A DNA stretch of 64,000 bases, from contig CAWAJW010000008.1 in NCBI GenBank assembly GCA_963782475.1, forward strand, positions 248,001 to 312,000, given 5' to 3'. The stretch comes from CAVQBP01 sp963782475. Its GTDB lineage: Bacteria > Bacteroidota > Ignavibacteria > Ignavibacteriales > Ignavibacteriaceae. The notes beneath the pieces are model-generated. The model saw only the letters and a program-made list of their open reading frames with translations, was not told the origin of the DNA and did not search any database. This document shows positions 1 through 9,286 of this stretch, in pieces (within the stretch, counting starts at the first letter, position 1; every line of letters begins with the position of its first letter). The translations under genes and the position numbers were made by a program.

Positions 1-609
1 GGTGTTATAATTAAATCAATAGACGGAGGGAATAGCTGGAATGCTGTACTCATTGAGAAGGAAACAACTTTTAACAGCTTAATAATTAATCCTGATAATC
101 CGGAAGAAATATTTGCCGGGGGAAAAACCAGTGAAAATTCATTTGTCCTTCAAAAAAGTAATGATGCAGGTGAACACTGGCAGGCAGTAACTCCTGTAAT
201 CAATTGCTGCGTTAAAGGTATTACGAGCATGGTCGGGACAGTTGACAATAATAATTTTACCCTATTTATTGCTACAGATGGAGATGGCGTATTTTATTAT
301 GAAGAGAGCTTAGTATCAGTAAATGAAAAGAATTTTAGAGCACCGTTGCAGTATAAGCTTGAACAAAATTATCCGAACCCTTTTAATCCGTCGACAATGA
401 TAACTTACGAAATTCCGCGGGAGACAAATGTATCTATTAAAATTTATAATGTTTTAGGAAAAGAAATAACTACTTTATTAAACAAAAATCAAAAAGCGGG
501 AAAATATGAAATTGAATGGAATGCAGCCGATTTTGGCAGCGGAGTTTATTTCTATACAATTAAGTCAGATGATTTTATTTTAACAAAAAAGATGATTTTG
601 GTTAGATAA
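1..609 (+). CDS. T9SS-secreted BNR/YCF48-type repeat protein, 3' end only
   Basis: The reading frame is open from the first base, so the gene starts to the left of the window; the ATG at 229 is internal. The visible 202 residues begin with propeller-type repeats containing the Asp-box-like strings SIDGGNSWN and SNDAGEHWQ, as in BNR/sortilin/YCF48 beta-propellers. They end in a type IX secretion type A sorting domain: LEQNYPNPFNPSTMITYEIP, then IYNVLGKEI, then GVYFYTIKSDDFILTKKMIL. The family is exported by Sec, passed through the T9SS and released or anchored at the cell surface, with the C-terminal domain cleaved. Its ligand or enzyme activity cannot be told. It resembles the three propeller proteins at 41-57 kb in layout. 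Confidence 0.85.
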   Translation, partial: GVIIKSIDGGNSWNAVLIEKETTFNSLIINPDNPEEIFAGGKTSENSFVLQKSNDAGEHWQAVTPVINCCVKGITSMVGTVDNNNFTLFIATDGDGVFYYEESLVSVNEKNFRAPLQYKLEQNYPNPFNPSTMITYEIPRETNVSIKIYNVLGKEITTLLNKNQKAGKYEIEWNAADFGSGVYFYTIKSDDFILTKKMILVR

Positions 610-742
610 AATTATTAGATAAGATGAACCATTGGATTTTATAAACGGTGATTGAATCATTTTTGCAGACTTATTTTTCGTCAATAAGTCAACAATTTAA
701 GTGAAGAGTTTTTTTTCTTCGTAAAAAGAAGGAGGAACTTTT

Positions 743-2132
743 ATGAAGACTTACCAATTAATTATAATATTTGTTTTTTTTATTTTTTCAGGATGTAAAG
801 AAACAATAATTGAAAGTACATCTGAAATCCCGAAGGAGTTTACCAATGATCTTCTCCATGCCGATCTAATCGGTAAAGTAATTCAAAAAGGGAGCAAAGC
901 CAAAGTAATTATAAGCCAGGTTGAAGCAATCGATTCAACAGAAATTAGCCCAGTTGACGGTTCTTTCTCCTTTTCAAATCTCCGGGCCGGCAATTATAAT
1001 ATTACTATACATGCAGAAAATTATCGAATCTATACCAAAGAAAACTATATGCTCCAGGGAGGTAGTATCATATATCTTGGCGATATAGAACTTTCAACTG
1101 TTCCCGATCTTATCGATTCATTTTATCCTGATGACAGAGGGGAAGTTGTATATGACTGGAGATACGGCAGAATAACCGTTTCAATTCTTTTCACGAAACC
1201 AATGGACAGGGAAAGCGTGGAAAAGGCTTTTTCAGTTGAACCTGCAGTAGAAGGCGTTTTTAATTGGGGTAATTATACCCAGGCGCCTGTAGAAAGTTGG
1301 TTTGCTGACTCAAAAGGTTATAATGCAGGTGCAACAATAACAACATACAGTAAAGTTACTTCTATGACATATGCATTTGCTAAGAAAGATTCTTACACTG
1401 ATAAAGAATATACCGTGACTATTAATAAAACCGCAAAAGATACTGCCGGCAATTTCCTCCGGTTTCCCTTTCAGTTTAGCTTTAAGACAGTGCAGTCTTA
1501 TACAACTCAGAATGGTATTTTAACAGATCCGGTGCATGGGGACATAAATGTATCACCTTTAAATTATAATTACAGCGGAATTACGGTGACTTTCCCAAGA
1601 AGAATGGATAAGTCATCTGTAGAACTCTCTACGCAGGTTACTCCTCCTATGAATACAATATTTTTATGGCCGGATGAGAATATTTTACGCATATATACAG
1701 GCGGACCATTATTATCCGATACAACAATAACGGTTTCAATTGCTAAAACTGCAAAGGATAAAGATGGGACAGCGTTAGGACAAAATTTTTTATTTTCATT
1801 TAGAACAGCTGCTGCTTGGTGTCTCGAGTTCAAATCCTTCAAATGGACAACTTTTTGTTACACCTACGAGCCCGATAAATATAAATTTCAATAATTATGT
1901 AACTTTAACTTCTGCAAAATCAGCAATTTCCATATTTCCTGCTGCAGGAGGTTCATTTAGTTATGGCGGTTATTCTCCATATGAACAAATGGAGCAGATT
2001 TTATTTACACCTGCTTCTCCTCTGCAGACTAATACAAAATACACAATAACAATTTCACCCACTATAACAGACATGTACGGAAATTATATGAGATCTTCAT
2101 ATTCTTTTTCTTTTGTTACCAGGCCAAATTAA
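743..2132 (+). CDS. Ig-like (Big_5) lipoprotein, interrupted by a frameshift
   Basis: ATG at 743 follows AAGGAGGA. A lipoprotein signal peptide ends at the lipobox FSGC (Cys18), so the product should be lipid-anchored. Next comes a carboxypeptidase-regulatory-like segment (SFSFSNLRAGNYNITIHAENY), then repeated Big_5 Ig-like domains with the phrases TVTINKTAKDTAGN and TVSIAKTAKDKDGT. The first frame stops at 1894, but a third Big_5 repeat continues in another frame, reading GVSSSNPSNGQLFVTPTSP and ending TITISPTITDMYGN to a stop at 2130-2132. Removing one base near 1815-1818 joins the two parts into a protein of about 462 residues. Function is unknown; such proteins are usually surface lipoproteins. 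The frameshift may be a sequence error. Confidence 0.75.
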
Positions 2133-2150
2133 ACCATGGTGTAATTCTGT

Positions 2151-2190
2151 TATGTAGGAATTTGATTATCAGATTCCTACATATTTATTT
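2151..2190 (+). terminator. Rho-independent terminator after the Ig-like lipoprotein
   Basis: An 11-bp perfect inverted repeat, TATGTAGGAAT (2151-2161) and ATTCCTACATA (2173-2183), has a short extra TGAT/ATCA stem in its loop and is followed by TTTATTTT. It lies 18 bp after the repaired stop of the lipoprotein gene, which supports 2132 as the true gene end. Confidence 0.7.
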
Positions 2191-2274
2191 TGAATTAATT
2201 TTATGAATAGCGGCAGGTATACTAAAGCAATAATTATCAGCAGGTATGAATTTTTTAGAAAATTATATTAATAA

Positions 2275-3431
2275 CTGAACTTACGCAAAGATACAAAAAA
2301 GGAGTAATTTTGTAATAACAAAAAGAAGAAAAGAAAATGGACAAAGAATTATTAGAATTATATTCTGATTATCTATTAAGTTCGTTTTCATATACGACAG
2401 CTACCGGGTTGTCAATAATGACAGAAGGAGAAATAAGCCACGATAAAGTAACAAGATTTTTAAGTGAGAGTCAGTTCAGTTCAAAAGAATTATGGAAAAT
2501 AGTAAAGCCGACAATAAGAGAGATACAGACAGAAGACGGAATAGTAGCAATAGACGATACCATAGAAGAGAAACCGTACACAGAAGAAAATGAAATAGTA
2601 AGTTGGTATCATGACCATACAAAAGGAAGAGCAGTCAAAGGAATAAATCTTCTGTCAGCATTATACATAAATGAGAGAGGAAAAATTCCAATAAATTATT
2701 TAATAGTAAAAAAGACAAAAACAGTATACGATGAGAAAAAAAGGAAAGAGCGAAAAGTAAGTGAGGTTACAAAGAATCAAATGTATCAGCAGATGTTGAA
2801 TCAAATAATAAAGAATAAAGTTCAATTTAAGTATGTAATCAACGATGTTTGGTACGCATCAGCAGCAAATATGGTTCATATAAAGAAAAAATTAGAAAAA
2901 GAATTTATAATGCCGATAAAGACGAATCGTAAGGTTGCATTGAGTAAAAAGGATAAGATATATGAGAAATATGTTACAGTAAGTTCGCTTGAACTGAAAG
3001 AAAACACCATTTACAAAATCTATTTAGAAGATGTCCCATTTGAGTTGTATTTAGTTAAAGAAATCTTCAAAAACGAAGATGGAACTGAAGGTGTTTTATA
3101 TTTAGTTACAAGTGAAAAGACATTAACATATGATCAAATTACAGAACTCTATCAAAAACGATGGAAGATTGAAGTATATCATAAATCCTTAAAAAAGAAT
3201 GCCTCTTTATGCAAATCTCCGGCTAGAATGGTTCAGACTCAGAGTAATCATATTTTTGCATCAATATTTGCTTTTTACAAATTAGAATCTATGAGTATGA
3301 AAACAAGATTAAATCATTTTGCAATAAAGGCAAGGATTTATGAAAAAGCTATTAAAGTAGCTTATGAAGAGTTACAGCAGGTTCATCAATTATCTTTTGA
3401 ATTTGTTAAATAGCTTTTTGCGTAAGTTCAG
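2275..3431 (+). mobile_element. Complete IS4-type insertion sequence, 1157 bp
   Basis: The terminal inverted repeats are CTGAACTTACGCAAA (2275-2289) and its reverse complement ending at 3431. Both ends are flanked by TTAATAA (2268-2274 and 3432-3438), a 7-bp target-site duplication. One intact transposase gene fills the element. Perfect termini, an intact duplication and an undamaged gene suggest a recent insertion. It landed between the Ig-like lipoprotein terminator and the stop codon of the convergent C-GCAxxG-C-C gene, disrupting neither. Confidence 0.9.
2337..3413 (+). CDS. IS4-like DDE transposase
   Basis: The 358-residue protein moves the surrounding insertion sequence. Acidic catalytic residues are visible: IDDT with D73/D74, VINDVWY with D170, and Y272-R275-E279-K286 in YQKRWKIEVYHKSLK, which is exactly the Y(2)R(3)E(6)K signature of the IS4 family. 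The ATG at 2337 follows an A-rich purine tract (AAAGAAGAAAAGAAA). Length is normal for a compact IS4-group enzyme and the gene has no lesion. The IS4 and IS701 families are close, and the 7-bp duplication does not by itself choose between them. Confidence 0.88.
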   Translation: MDKELLELYSDYLLSSFSYTTATGLSIMTEGEISHDKVTRFLSESQFSSKELWKIVKPTIREIQTEDGIVAIDDTIEEKPYTEENEIVSWYHDHTKGRAVKGINLLSALYINERGKIPINYLIVKKTKTVYDEKKRKERKVSEVTKNQMYQQMLNQIIKNKVQFKYVINDVWYASAANMVHIKKKLEKEFIMPIKTNRKVALSKKDKIYEKYVTVSSLELKENTIYKIYLEDVPFELYLVKEIFKNEDGTEGVLYLVTSEKTLTYDQITELYQKRWKIEVYHKSLKKNASLCKSPARMVQTQSNHIFASIFAFYKLESMSMKTRLNHFAIKARIYEKAIKVAYEELQQVHQLSFEFVK

Positions 3432-3439
3432 TTAATAAA

Positions 3440-3880
3440 TTATAAAATTTCTTCCAAAATTTGCACAACACTTCCAACACATTTTTTACACGTTGCATTA
3501 AACAAATCATAATTTCTAAAATGCATCTGACCTTCTTCGGTAGATAAATCACAACCATTGAGTAATTCTTTGCAGATATAAGTCCCATATCTTGTTTCGA
3601 ACTTATCCATTAGTTCTCTTGTTTTGGAATATGTTTTTTCAGTTGCAGTTTTTTCATCATTTTCACCTCTGCCGAATTTTATACCAAGAGCAATTATACC
3701 TCCGGTAACAGCTCCGCATATTTCTCCTTTCCTTCCCATACCTGCACCAAAACCGCATGCCATCTTCAATGCTGTATTACTATCAATACTGATTTCATCT
3801 TTAACTGAATATAAAACAGCCTGTGCACAGTTATAACCGGAAGTAAATTTCTGTATTGCAGCTTCAATTTTAGTTTCCAT
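3440..3880 (-). CDS. C-GCAxxG-C-C family protein
   Basis: This 146-residue protein has the family pattern of spaced cysteines and glycines: YNCAQAV near residue 18, MACGFGAGMGRKGEICGAVTGG at about 40-61, then C104, C110 in the NGC context, and the C-terminal pair CKKC. The family (C_GCAxxG_C_C) is thought to be redox-active or metal-binding, but its reaction is not known. The gene is a single unit; its stop codon lies 2 bp beyond the target duplication of the insertion sequence. Confidence 0.8.
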   Translation of the reverse strand: METKIEAAIQKFTSGYNCAQAVLYSVKDEISIDSNTALKMACGFGAGMGRKGEICGAVTGGIIALGIKFGRGENDEKTATEKTYSKTRELMDKFETRYGTYICKELLNGCDLSTEEGQMHFRNYDLFNATCKKCVGSVVQILEEIL

Positions 3881-4013
3881 AATGATCCCATTTTTTAAAT
3901 TTAATTAAATGCGCATTCTAAGGTGCTTTATTTACAATATATCTCCAATAAAAGTTCTGAATTAAGGATATTAATGTTAAAGTTAGAGAGTCCAGATAAA
4001 TTTTTCTATTTTG

Positions 4014-5843
4014 TTATTTGTTTTTATCCATCCCCGAGAAATACATCCCTTCAATTAAATATGAATAACGTTCTTCAACAAATTTCCTTTTTATTTTCAA
4101 ACTTGGTGTTATTTCACCAGATTCGATAGTAAACGGTTTATCTAGAATTGAGAATTTCCTAACCCTTTCATAGTTTGCCAATTTTTTTTGTAAAGAAGAT
4201 ATTTCTTTATCTATTAAATCATATATCTCCTTTTTACTTATAAGATCTTTGATATCCGAATAGCTTAATTTATGGGAATCTGCATATGCCTGTATTGATT
4301 CGAAATCCGGGACAATTAATGCACTTAAGAACATCCTGTGATTTCCAACCAGCACAAACTGGTCTATATATTTACTTGTAAGGAAAAGATTTTCTATTGG
4401 AGCAGGTGCTATATATTTCCCGCTGGAGGTTTTAAACAAATGTTTTTTACGATCGGTAATAATTAAAAAACCATCAGCATCAAAGACCCCGATATCACCG
4501 GTATGAAGCCATCCGTTTTTTAAACTCTCATGAGTTTCAGCTTTATTTTTATAGTATCCCTGCATTATGTTTGGCCCTTTTGCAAGTATCTCGCCGTCAG
4601 GGGCAATTTTAATCTGTACACCCGGCATTACCTTACCCACAGTTCCGAATTTATAATCATCTAATCTGTTTGCTGCAATAACAGGGGAGGATTCAGTTAA
4701 ACCGTAGCCTTCTATAATTATAATCCCGATAGCCTCGAAAAATTCTCCCATTTCCCTGGAAAGCGGTGCGCCGCCGGAAACGAAAAATCTTAACCTTCCG
4801 CCCATTTTTTCCACAAGTTTTGAAAATACCAGCTTATAAGCCAGCGCATATTCAATCTTTAATTTTAGAGGGACATTGTTTTCCTTTTTTAATTGTGAAT
4901 ATTTTTTCCCTATTTCCACAGCCCAATAGAAAATTTTCTGTTTAGATACTGAGCTTTTTTCAACATTTTTAATTATTCTGCCGTAAATTCGTTCGAATAA
5001 TCTCGGTACAGTTGTAATAATTGTCGGCTTTACTTCCATAATATTCTGGGAAATCATTTCAATACTTTCAGCATAATAAACAGAACCTGCGCATGAAAAA
5101 GCCGTGTAATATCCTCCCATTCTTTCGAATATGTGACATAAAGGAAGAAACGAAAGAAATATATCACTTGAAGAGATTGGAATGACTTCTAAGGCTGAAT
5201 TAACATTTGATATTATATTTTTGTGTGTAAGCACGACTCCTTTGGGATCCCCGGTAGTACCAGAAGTGTATATAATAGTACATATATCATTTTCATTAAC
5301 AGATTTTATACGCTCTTTAAAGAGATCCGGATTAATCTCTTTAAATTTTATACCCATTTCGAGAACTTCTTTAAATGAATAGATATTATTACTCTTATTA
5401 TCTTCCAAATCTTTCTCATTAAAAACGATAATGTATTTTAATTTTTTACAATTATTCCAAATCTTTAAAACCTTATTTAATTGAAATTTATTAGATACAA
5501 CTATTCCTACAGAATCAGAGTTATTTAAAATAAATTCCTGTGAATCTGCAGTAAGTGAGGGATAAAGAGGAACATCAATTGCACCCAGTCCTAAAATTGC
5601 CATATCGGAATAAACCCATTCAGGCCGGTTCTCGGAGCTTATTGCAACTTTATCACCATTTTTTACTCCGAGAGCTGACAAACCAAGTGCAAAATTCTCA
5701 GTTTGCTCTTCAAATTCTTTATAATTTATCCCCCTGTATTTGCCATTTTCTTTAACATACATTATACATTTTTCAGGTGCATCTATAAATTTATTTGTTA
5801 AAAATGAAAAAAGTTCCGGTATTGTTCTGACTGCTGCCTGCAT
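4014..5843 (-). CDS. Long-chain acyl-CoA synthetase (AMP-forming)
   Basis: This 609-residue member of the adenylate-forming superfamily activates a carboxylic acid, most likely a long-chain fatty acid, to its CoA thioester through an acyl-AMP. The P-loop motif YTSGTTGDPKG is at 192-202, GYGLTESSP at 379-387, then GWLHTGDIG and ITDRKKHLFKTSSGKYIAP near the C-terminal hinge. Length and motif order match the FAA1/FadD15 group of long-chain ligases rather than acetyl-CoA synthetase. The ATG at 5843 is preceded by AGAGGAAATAA. It is not in an operon with its neighbours. Chain-length preference cannot be read from the sequence. Confidence 0.9.
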   Translation of the reverse strand: MQAAVRTIPELFSFLTNKFIDAPEKCIMYVKENGKYRGINYKEFEEQTENFALGLSALGVKNGDKVAISSENRPEWVYSDMAILGLGAIDVPLYPSLTADSQEFILNNSDSVGIVVSNKFQLNKVLKIWNNCKKLKYIIVFNEKDLEDNKSNNIYSFKEVLEMGIKFKEINPDLFKERIKSVNENDICTIIYTSGTTGDPKGVVLTHKNIISNVNSALEVIPISSSDIFLSFLPLCHIFERMGGYYTAFSCAGSVYYAESIEMISQNIMEVKPTIITTVPRLFERIYGRIIKNVEKSSVSKQKIFYWAVEIGKKYSQLKKENNVPLKLKIEYALAYKLVFSKLVEKMGGRLRFFVSGGAPLSREMGEFFEAIGIIIIEGYGLTESSPVIAANRLDDYKFGTVGKVMPGVQIKIAPDGEILAKGPNIMQGYYKNKAETHESLKNGWLHTGDIGVFDADGFLIITDRKKHLFKTSSGKYIAPAPIENLFLTSKYIDQFVLVGNHRMFLSALIVPDFESIQAYADSHKLSYSDIKDLISKKEIYDLIDKEISSLQKKLANYERVRKFSILDKPFTIESGEITPSLKIKRKFVEERYSYLIEGMYFSGMDKNK

Positions 5844-6200
5844 TTATTTCCTCTTTCTGACAAGTGAAAATAATTTCGTTAAACTAAAGATGCAATAGAT
5901 GAAGGAAGTAAAATATATTGAGAATGCCAAGTCTTAACATCAAAAACGGAAGATCGAAAATGTAAAATGCAGATTGAAAATAATATCTCTTTTCTATCAA
6001 GGAATCAGCTTATATAAATTGATTCTCTTAGCCAAAAACAGTAATTTTTGTTTAATTTATTAAAAATTTATCATTTTTAATTGCTGCTTAAAACATTTAT
6101 TCTTTGTTTAATAGTAATTTAATAGTCAGCCTTTTATCTTTTATCTGCGTTAAGAATAGATAAATTTAATTTAAAAAATAATTGAAATGGAGTTTTTATA
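5844..6200. other. Divergent intergenic region between acyl-CoA ligase and P5C dehydrogenase
   Basis: This 357-bp AT-rich spacer sits between divergently transcribed genes and should carry both promoters. A small hairpin, GAATCA (6002-6007) and TGATTC (6020-6025), lies near the middle. No open frame or RNA gene is apparent. No promoter could be placed with confidence. Confidence 0.5.
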
Positions 6201-7833
6201 ATGTCTAACGCATATTTTAAAGTACCTCATCCAATTAATGAGCCCATAAAATTATATAGACCCGGGAGTTCGGAAAGAATTGCATTGAAAAAGAAACTAT
6301 CTGAATTAAAATCTAAACAGATAGAAATACCTTTGATCATAAACGGTGAAGAAGTGAAAACCGGAAATATTTCCGAGATGAGAATCCCGCATGATAATAA
6401 CCATTTACTTGGTGTTTATCATAAGGCAGGAAAAAAAGAAGTCCAGCAGGCAATTGAAGCTGCCCTTGAAGCTAGAAAAGAATGGGCAGAAATGCCATGG
6501 GAGCAGAGAATTTCAATTTTTCTTAAAATGGCCGATTTATTAGCCGGTTCATGGAGATCAACATTAAATGCAGCTACAATGCTGGGTCAATCAAAGGTAG
6601 TTCATCAGGCTGAGATTGATTCGGCGTGTGAGCTGATAGATTTCTGGAGATTTAATTCATATTATATGACCCAGTTGATGGCTGAGCAGCCATATTCCCC
6701 ATATGGAATGTGGAACAGGCTCGAGTATCGACCGCTGGAAGGTTTTATCTTTGCAGTTACTCCTTTTAATTTTACTTCCATTGCGGGCAATTTGCCGACA
6801 GCGCCTGCAATAGTCGGAAATGTTGTTCTATGGAAACCTGCTTCGAGCGCCGTATACTCTGCATATCATTTAATGAAGCTATTTGAAGCTGCCGGTATGC
6901 CGAAAGGCGTTATTAATTTTGTCCCCGGTTCCGGGGGAGAAGTTGGTGATCCTGCAATGAGTAGTCCTTATTTAGCCGGAATTCATTTTACCGGTTCGAC
7001 ATGCAGTATTTCAGGGTATGTGGAAAACTGTTTCCGATAACTTGAAAAACATGAAATACTATCCTAGAATAGTCGGAGAAACCGGAGGCAAAGATTTTAT
7101 TTTTGTACATAATTCGGCAGATGTTGATGCTTTGGTCGTTGGTGTAATAAGAGGTGCTTTTGAATACCAGGGACAAAAATGCTCCGCCGCTTCACGTATG
7201 TACATCCCTAAGTCTATCTGGAAAGAATTTAAAGAGAAATATATTCCTGAAGTTAAAAAAATAAAAATGGGAGATGCAGAAGATTTTACTAACTTTATGA
7301 CCGCAGTAATTGATAAAGGAGCTTTCAAATCTATTACAGAATATATAAATTTTGCTAAAAGCTCTAATGAAGCAGAAATTATTACGGGTGGTAATTTTGA
7401 TGATTCGAAAGGATATTTTATAGAACCCACAACTATTGTAACTGCCAACCCGAAATTTAAATCAATGGAAGAAGAAATTTTTGGACCAGTATTGACTATT
7501 TATGTTTATGAAGATGAAAAATTTGATGAAGCATTAGAGCTTTGCGATACTACTTCTCCATATGCACTTACCGGTGCAGTTTGGGCACAGGATAGGAAAG
7601 CTATTCTAAAGATGTCCGATAAGCTTAGAAATGCATCCGGTAATTTTTATATAAATGATAAACCTACAGCGGCAGTTGTAGGGCAGCAGCCGTTTGGGGG
7701 AGGTAGGGCATCAGGAACAAATGACAAGGCAGGCAGCGGTTTAAATATTATGAGATGGATGACTGTAAGGACTATTAAAGAAACTTTTGAACCGCCTAAA
7801 GACTGGCACTATCCGTTTATGGATGAAGAATGA
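6201..7833 (+). CDS. pruA: L-glutamate gamma-semialdehyde (1-pyrroline-5-carboxylate) dehydrogenase, one frameshift
   Basis: The enzyme oxidises glutamate semialdehyde to glutamate with NAD, the second step of proline breakdown. The N-terminal frame runs 6201-7040 and the C-terminal part continues in another frame to 7833. Removing the T at 7002 (ACATGCAG to ACAGCAG) gives HFTGSTAVFQGMWKTVSDN and one protein of 543 residues, the length of the stand-alone eukaryote-like P5CDH group. In that numbering the catalytic Glu is E293 (VGETGGKD) and the nucleophile C327 (YQGQKCSAASR). ATG 6201 follows AATGGAG. Because all catalytic residues are intact, a single-base sequence error is more likely than decay. 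sucC follows 57 bp later on the same strand. Confidence 0.88.
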
Positions 7834-7890
7834 GTTGTATATTTTTAAATAATAAATATTATTAATTTTTTTTATAGGATAAAGGTTAAA

Positions 7891-9111
7891 ATGAAAATTC
7901 ATGAATATCAGGCAAAAGAAATTCTTAAACGATACACCGTACCGGTTCAGGATGGTATTGCAGTCAAAGAATTATCAGGGGTTGATAGTGCAGTTTCGGA
8001 ATTACAGTCAAGAGGAATAAATCAATTTGTAGTTAAATCGCAGATACATGCTGGAGGGAGGGGAAAAGGGAAACTGTATAATCCCCAGAATCGCGAAGAA
8101 TTAATTCTTGACGGAGGTGTAAAGTTTACTACCTCTGCCGATAAGGTTAGGGAGTACGCTGAAAAGATGCTGGGTAATCTTTTAGTTACCCATCAGACAG
8201 GGAAAGAGGGAAAAATAGTTAAGACCCTCTTTATCGCGGAAGGTTTGGATTTTAAGAAAGAATTTTACCTGTCAATTCTTTTAGATAGATCTGTATCAAA
8301 AAACGTAATAATGGCTTCCAGAGAAGGGGGTGTAGAAATTGAAAAAGTTGCTGCTGAAACCCCTGAAAAAATTATTAAAGAGTGGGTTGAACCTTCGGTA
8401 GGATTACAGCCTTACCAGGCGCGTAAATTGGCTTTTTCACTCGGCCTTGAAGGTGATGTATTTAAGAATTTTCAAAAATTTATTGTGGCTCTATATAAGG
8501 CTTATGTTGATACAGATGCTTCACTCCTTGAAATTAATCCATTGGTTATTACCAATGATGATCGAGTGGTGGCACTAGATGCAAAAATGAATTTTGATGA
8601 TAACGCTTTATACCGCCACAAAGATATAGCGGCATTCAGAGATCTTGATGAAGAGGATGCGCTTGAAATCGAGGCCTCCAAGTATAACTTGAATTATATA
8701 AAACTTGACGGTAATGTGGGATGTATGGTTAATGGTGCCGGTCTTGCCATGGCAACAATGGATATTATTAAGCTTGCCGGAGGAGAACCGGCAAATTTCT
8801 TAGATGTAGGAGGCGGTGCAAATAAAACTACCGTAGCGAACGGGTTTAAAATCATTCTCTCTGATCCGAATGTTAAAGGTATTCTTATAAATATTTTCGG
8901 CGGTATTGTAAGATGTGACAGGGTGGCACAAGGAGTAATCGATGCAGCAAAAGAGATGGATATTACTGTTCCAATAGTAGTAAGATTGGAAGGAACAAAC
9001 GCAGAAGAAGCAGGCGAAATGTTGAGCAATTCCGGTTTAAATTTTGAGGTGGCAGAGAGTCTAAAAGATGCTGCTGAAAAAGTTACTTCTGTCTTAAAGG
9101 AGCAATATTAA
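7891..9111 (+). CDS. sucC: Succinyl-CoA synthetase (ADP-forming) beta subunit
   Basis: The beta subunit forms the active enzyme with SucD and makes ATP or GTP from succinyl-CoA in the citric acid cycle. The 406-residue protein starts MKIHEYQAKEILKRYTVPV, the standard opening of the ATP-grasp domain, and carries KSQIHAGGRGKGK (Mg-nucleotide binding). The C-terminal ligase domain has NGAGLAMATMD, GGGANKTTV and INIFGGIVRCD. Length is slightly longer than the usual 385-395 residues, with the extra residues within the ATP-grasp part. No sucD gene is next to it in this window. With the preceding P5C dehydrogenase it may form a small carbon-flow operon into the citric acid cycle, which is an inference from spacing. 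Confidence 0.93.
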   Translation: MKIHEYQAKEILKRYTVPVQDGIAVKELSGVDSAVSELQSRGINQFVVKSQIHAGGRGKGKLYNPQNREELILDGGVKFTTSADKVREYAEKMLGNLLVTHQTGKEGKIVKTLFIAEGLDFKKEFYLSILLDRSVSKNVIMASREGGVEIEKVAAETPEKIIKEWVEPSVGLQPYQARKLAFSLGLEGDVFKNFQKFIVALYKAYVDTDASLLEINPLVITNDDRVVALDAKMNFDDNALYRHKDIAAFRDLDEEDALEIEASKYNLNYIKLDGNVGCMVNGAGLAMATMDIIKLAGGEPANFLDVGGGANKTTVANGFKIILSDPNVKGILINIFGGIVRCDRVAQGVIDAAKEMDITVPIVVRLEGTNAEEAGEMLSNSGLNFEVAESLKDAAEKVTSVLKEQY

Positions 9112-9286
9112 ATTCTAATTTTTATAATATTTAAGAAATAAAAATCACGGCATTTTTTTTGATATTTATTAATTAAGGAAAAGTTAATTGTTTTGTTGTA
9201 TGTAAAATTGCAATCTTAATCAGCTTGCTTTTATACTTAATTAGTAATACATTTTTTTGAAGATAATTTCTAGTTTTGGAGAGCAG

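Noticed and set aside
1815..1840. GAGTTCAAATCC as a tRNA T-arm
   Set aside because: No matching acceptor, D or anticodon arms are nearby, and the bases are explained by the Ig-like lipoprotein gene. No tRNA or rRNA was found anywhere in the window.
7059..7448. Minus-strand open frame of 129 codons inside the P5C dehydrogenase gene
   Set aside because: It overlaps conserved catalytic sequence on the other strand and has no recognisable product.
9257..9286. TTG 9257 as start of the TPR protein
   Set aside because: ATG 9287 has GGAGAG at the right distance and the extra ten residues show no TPR or signal character.
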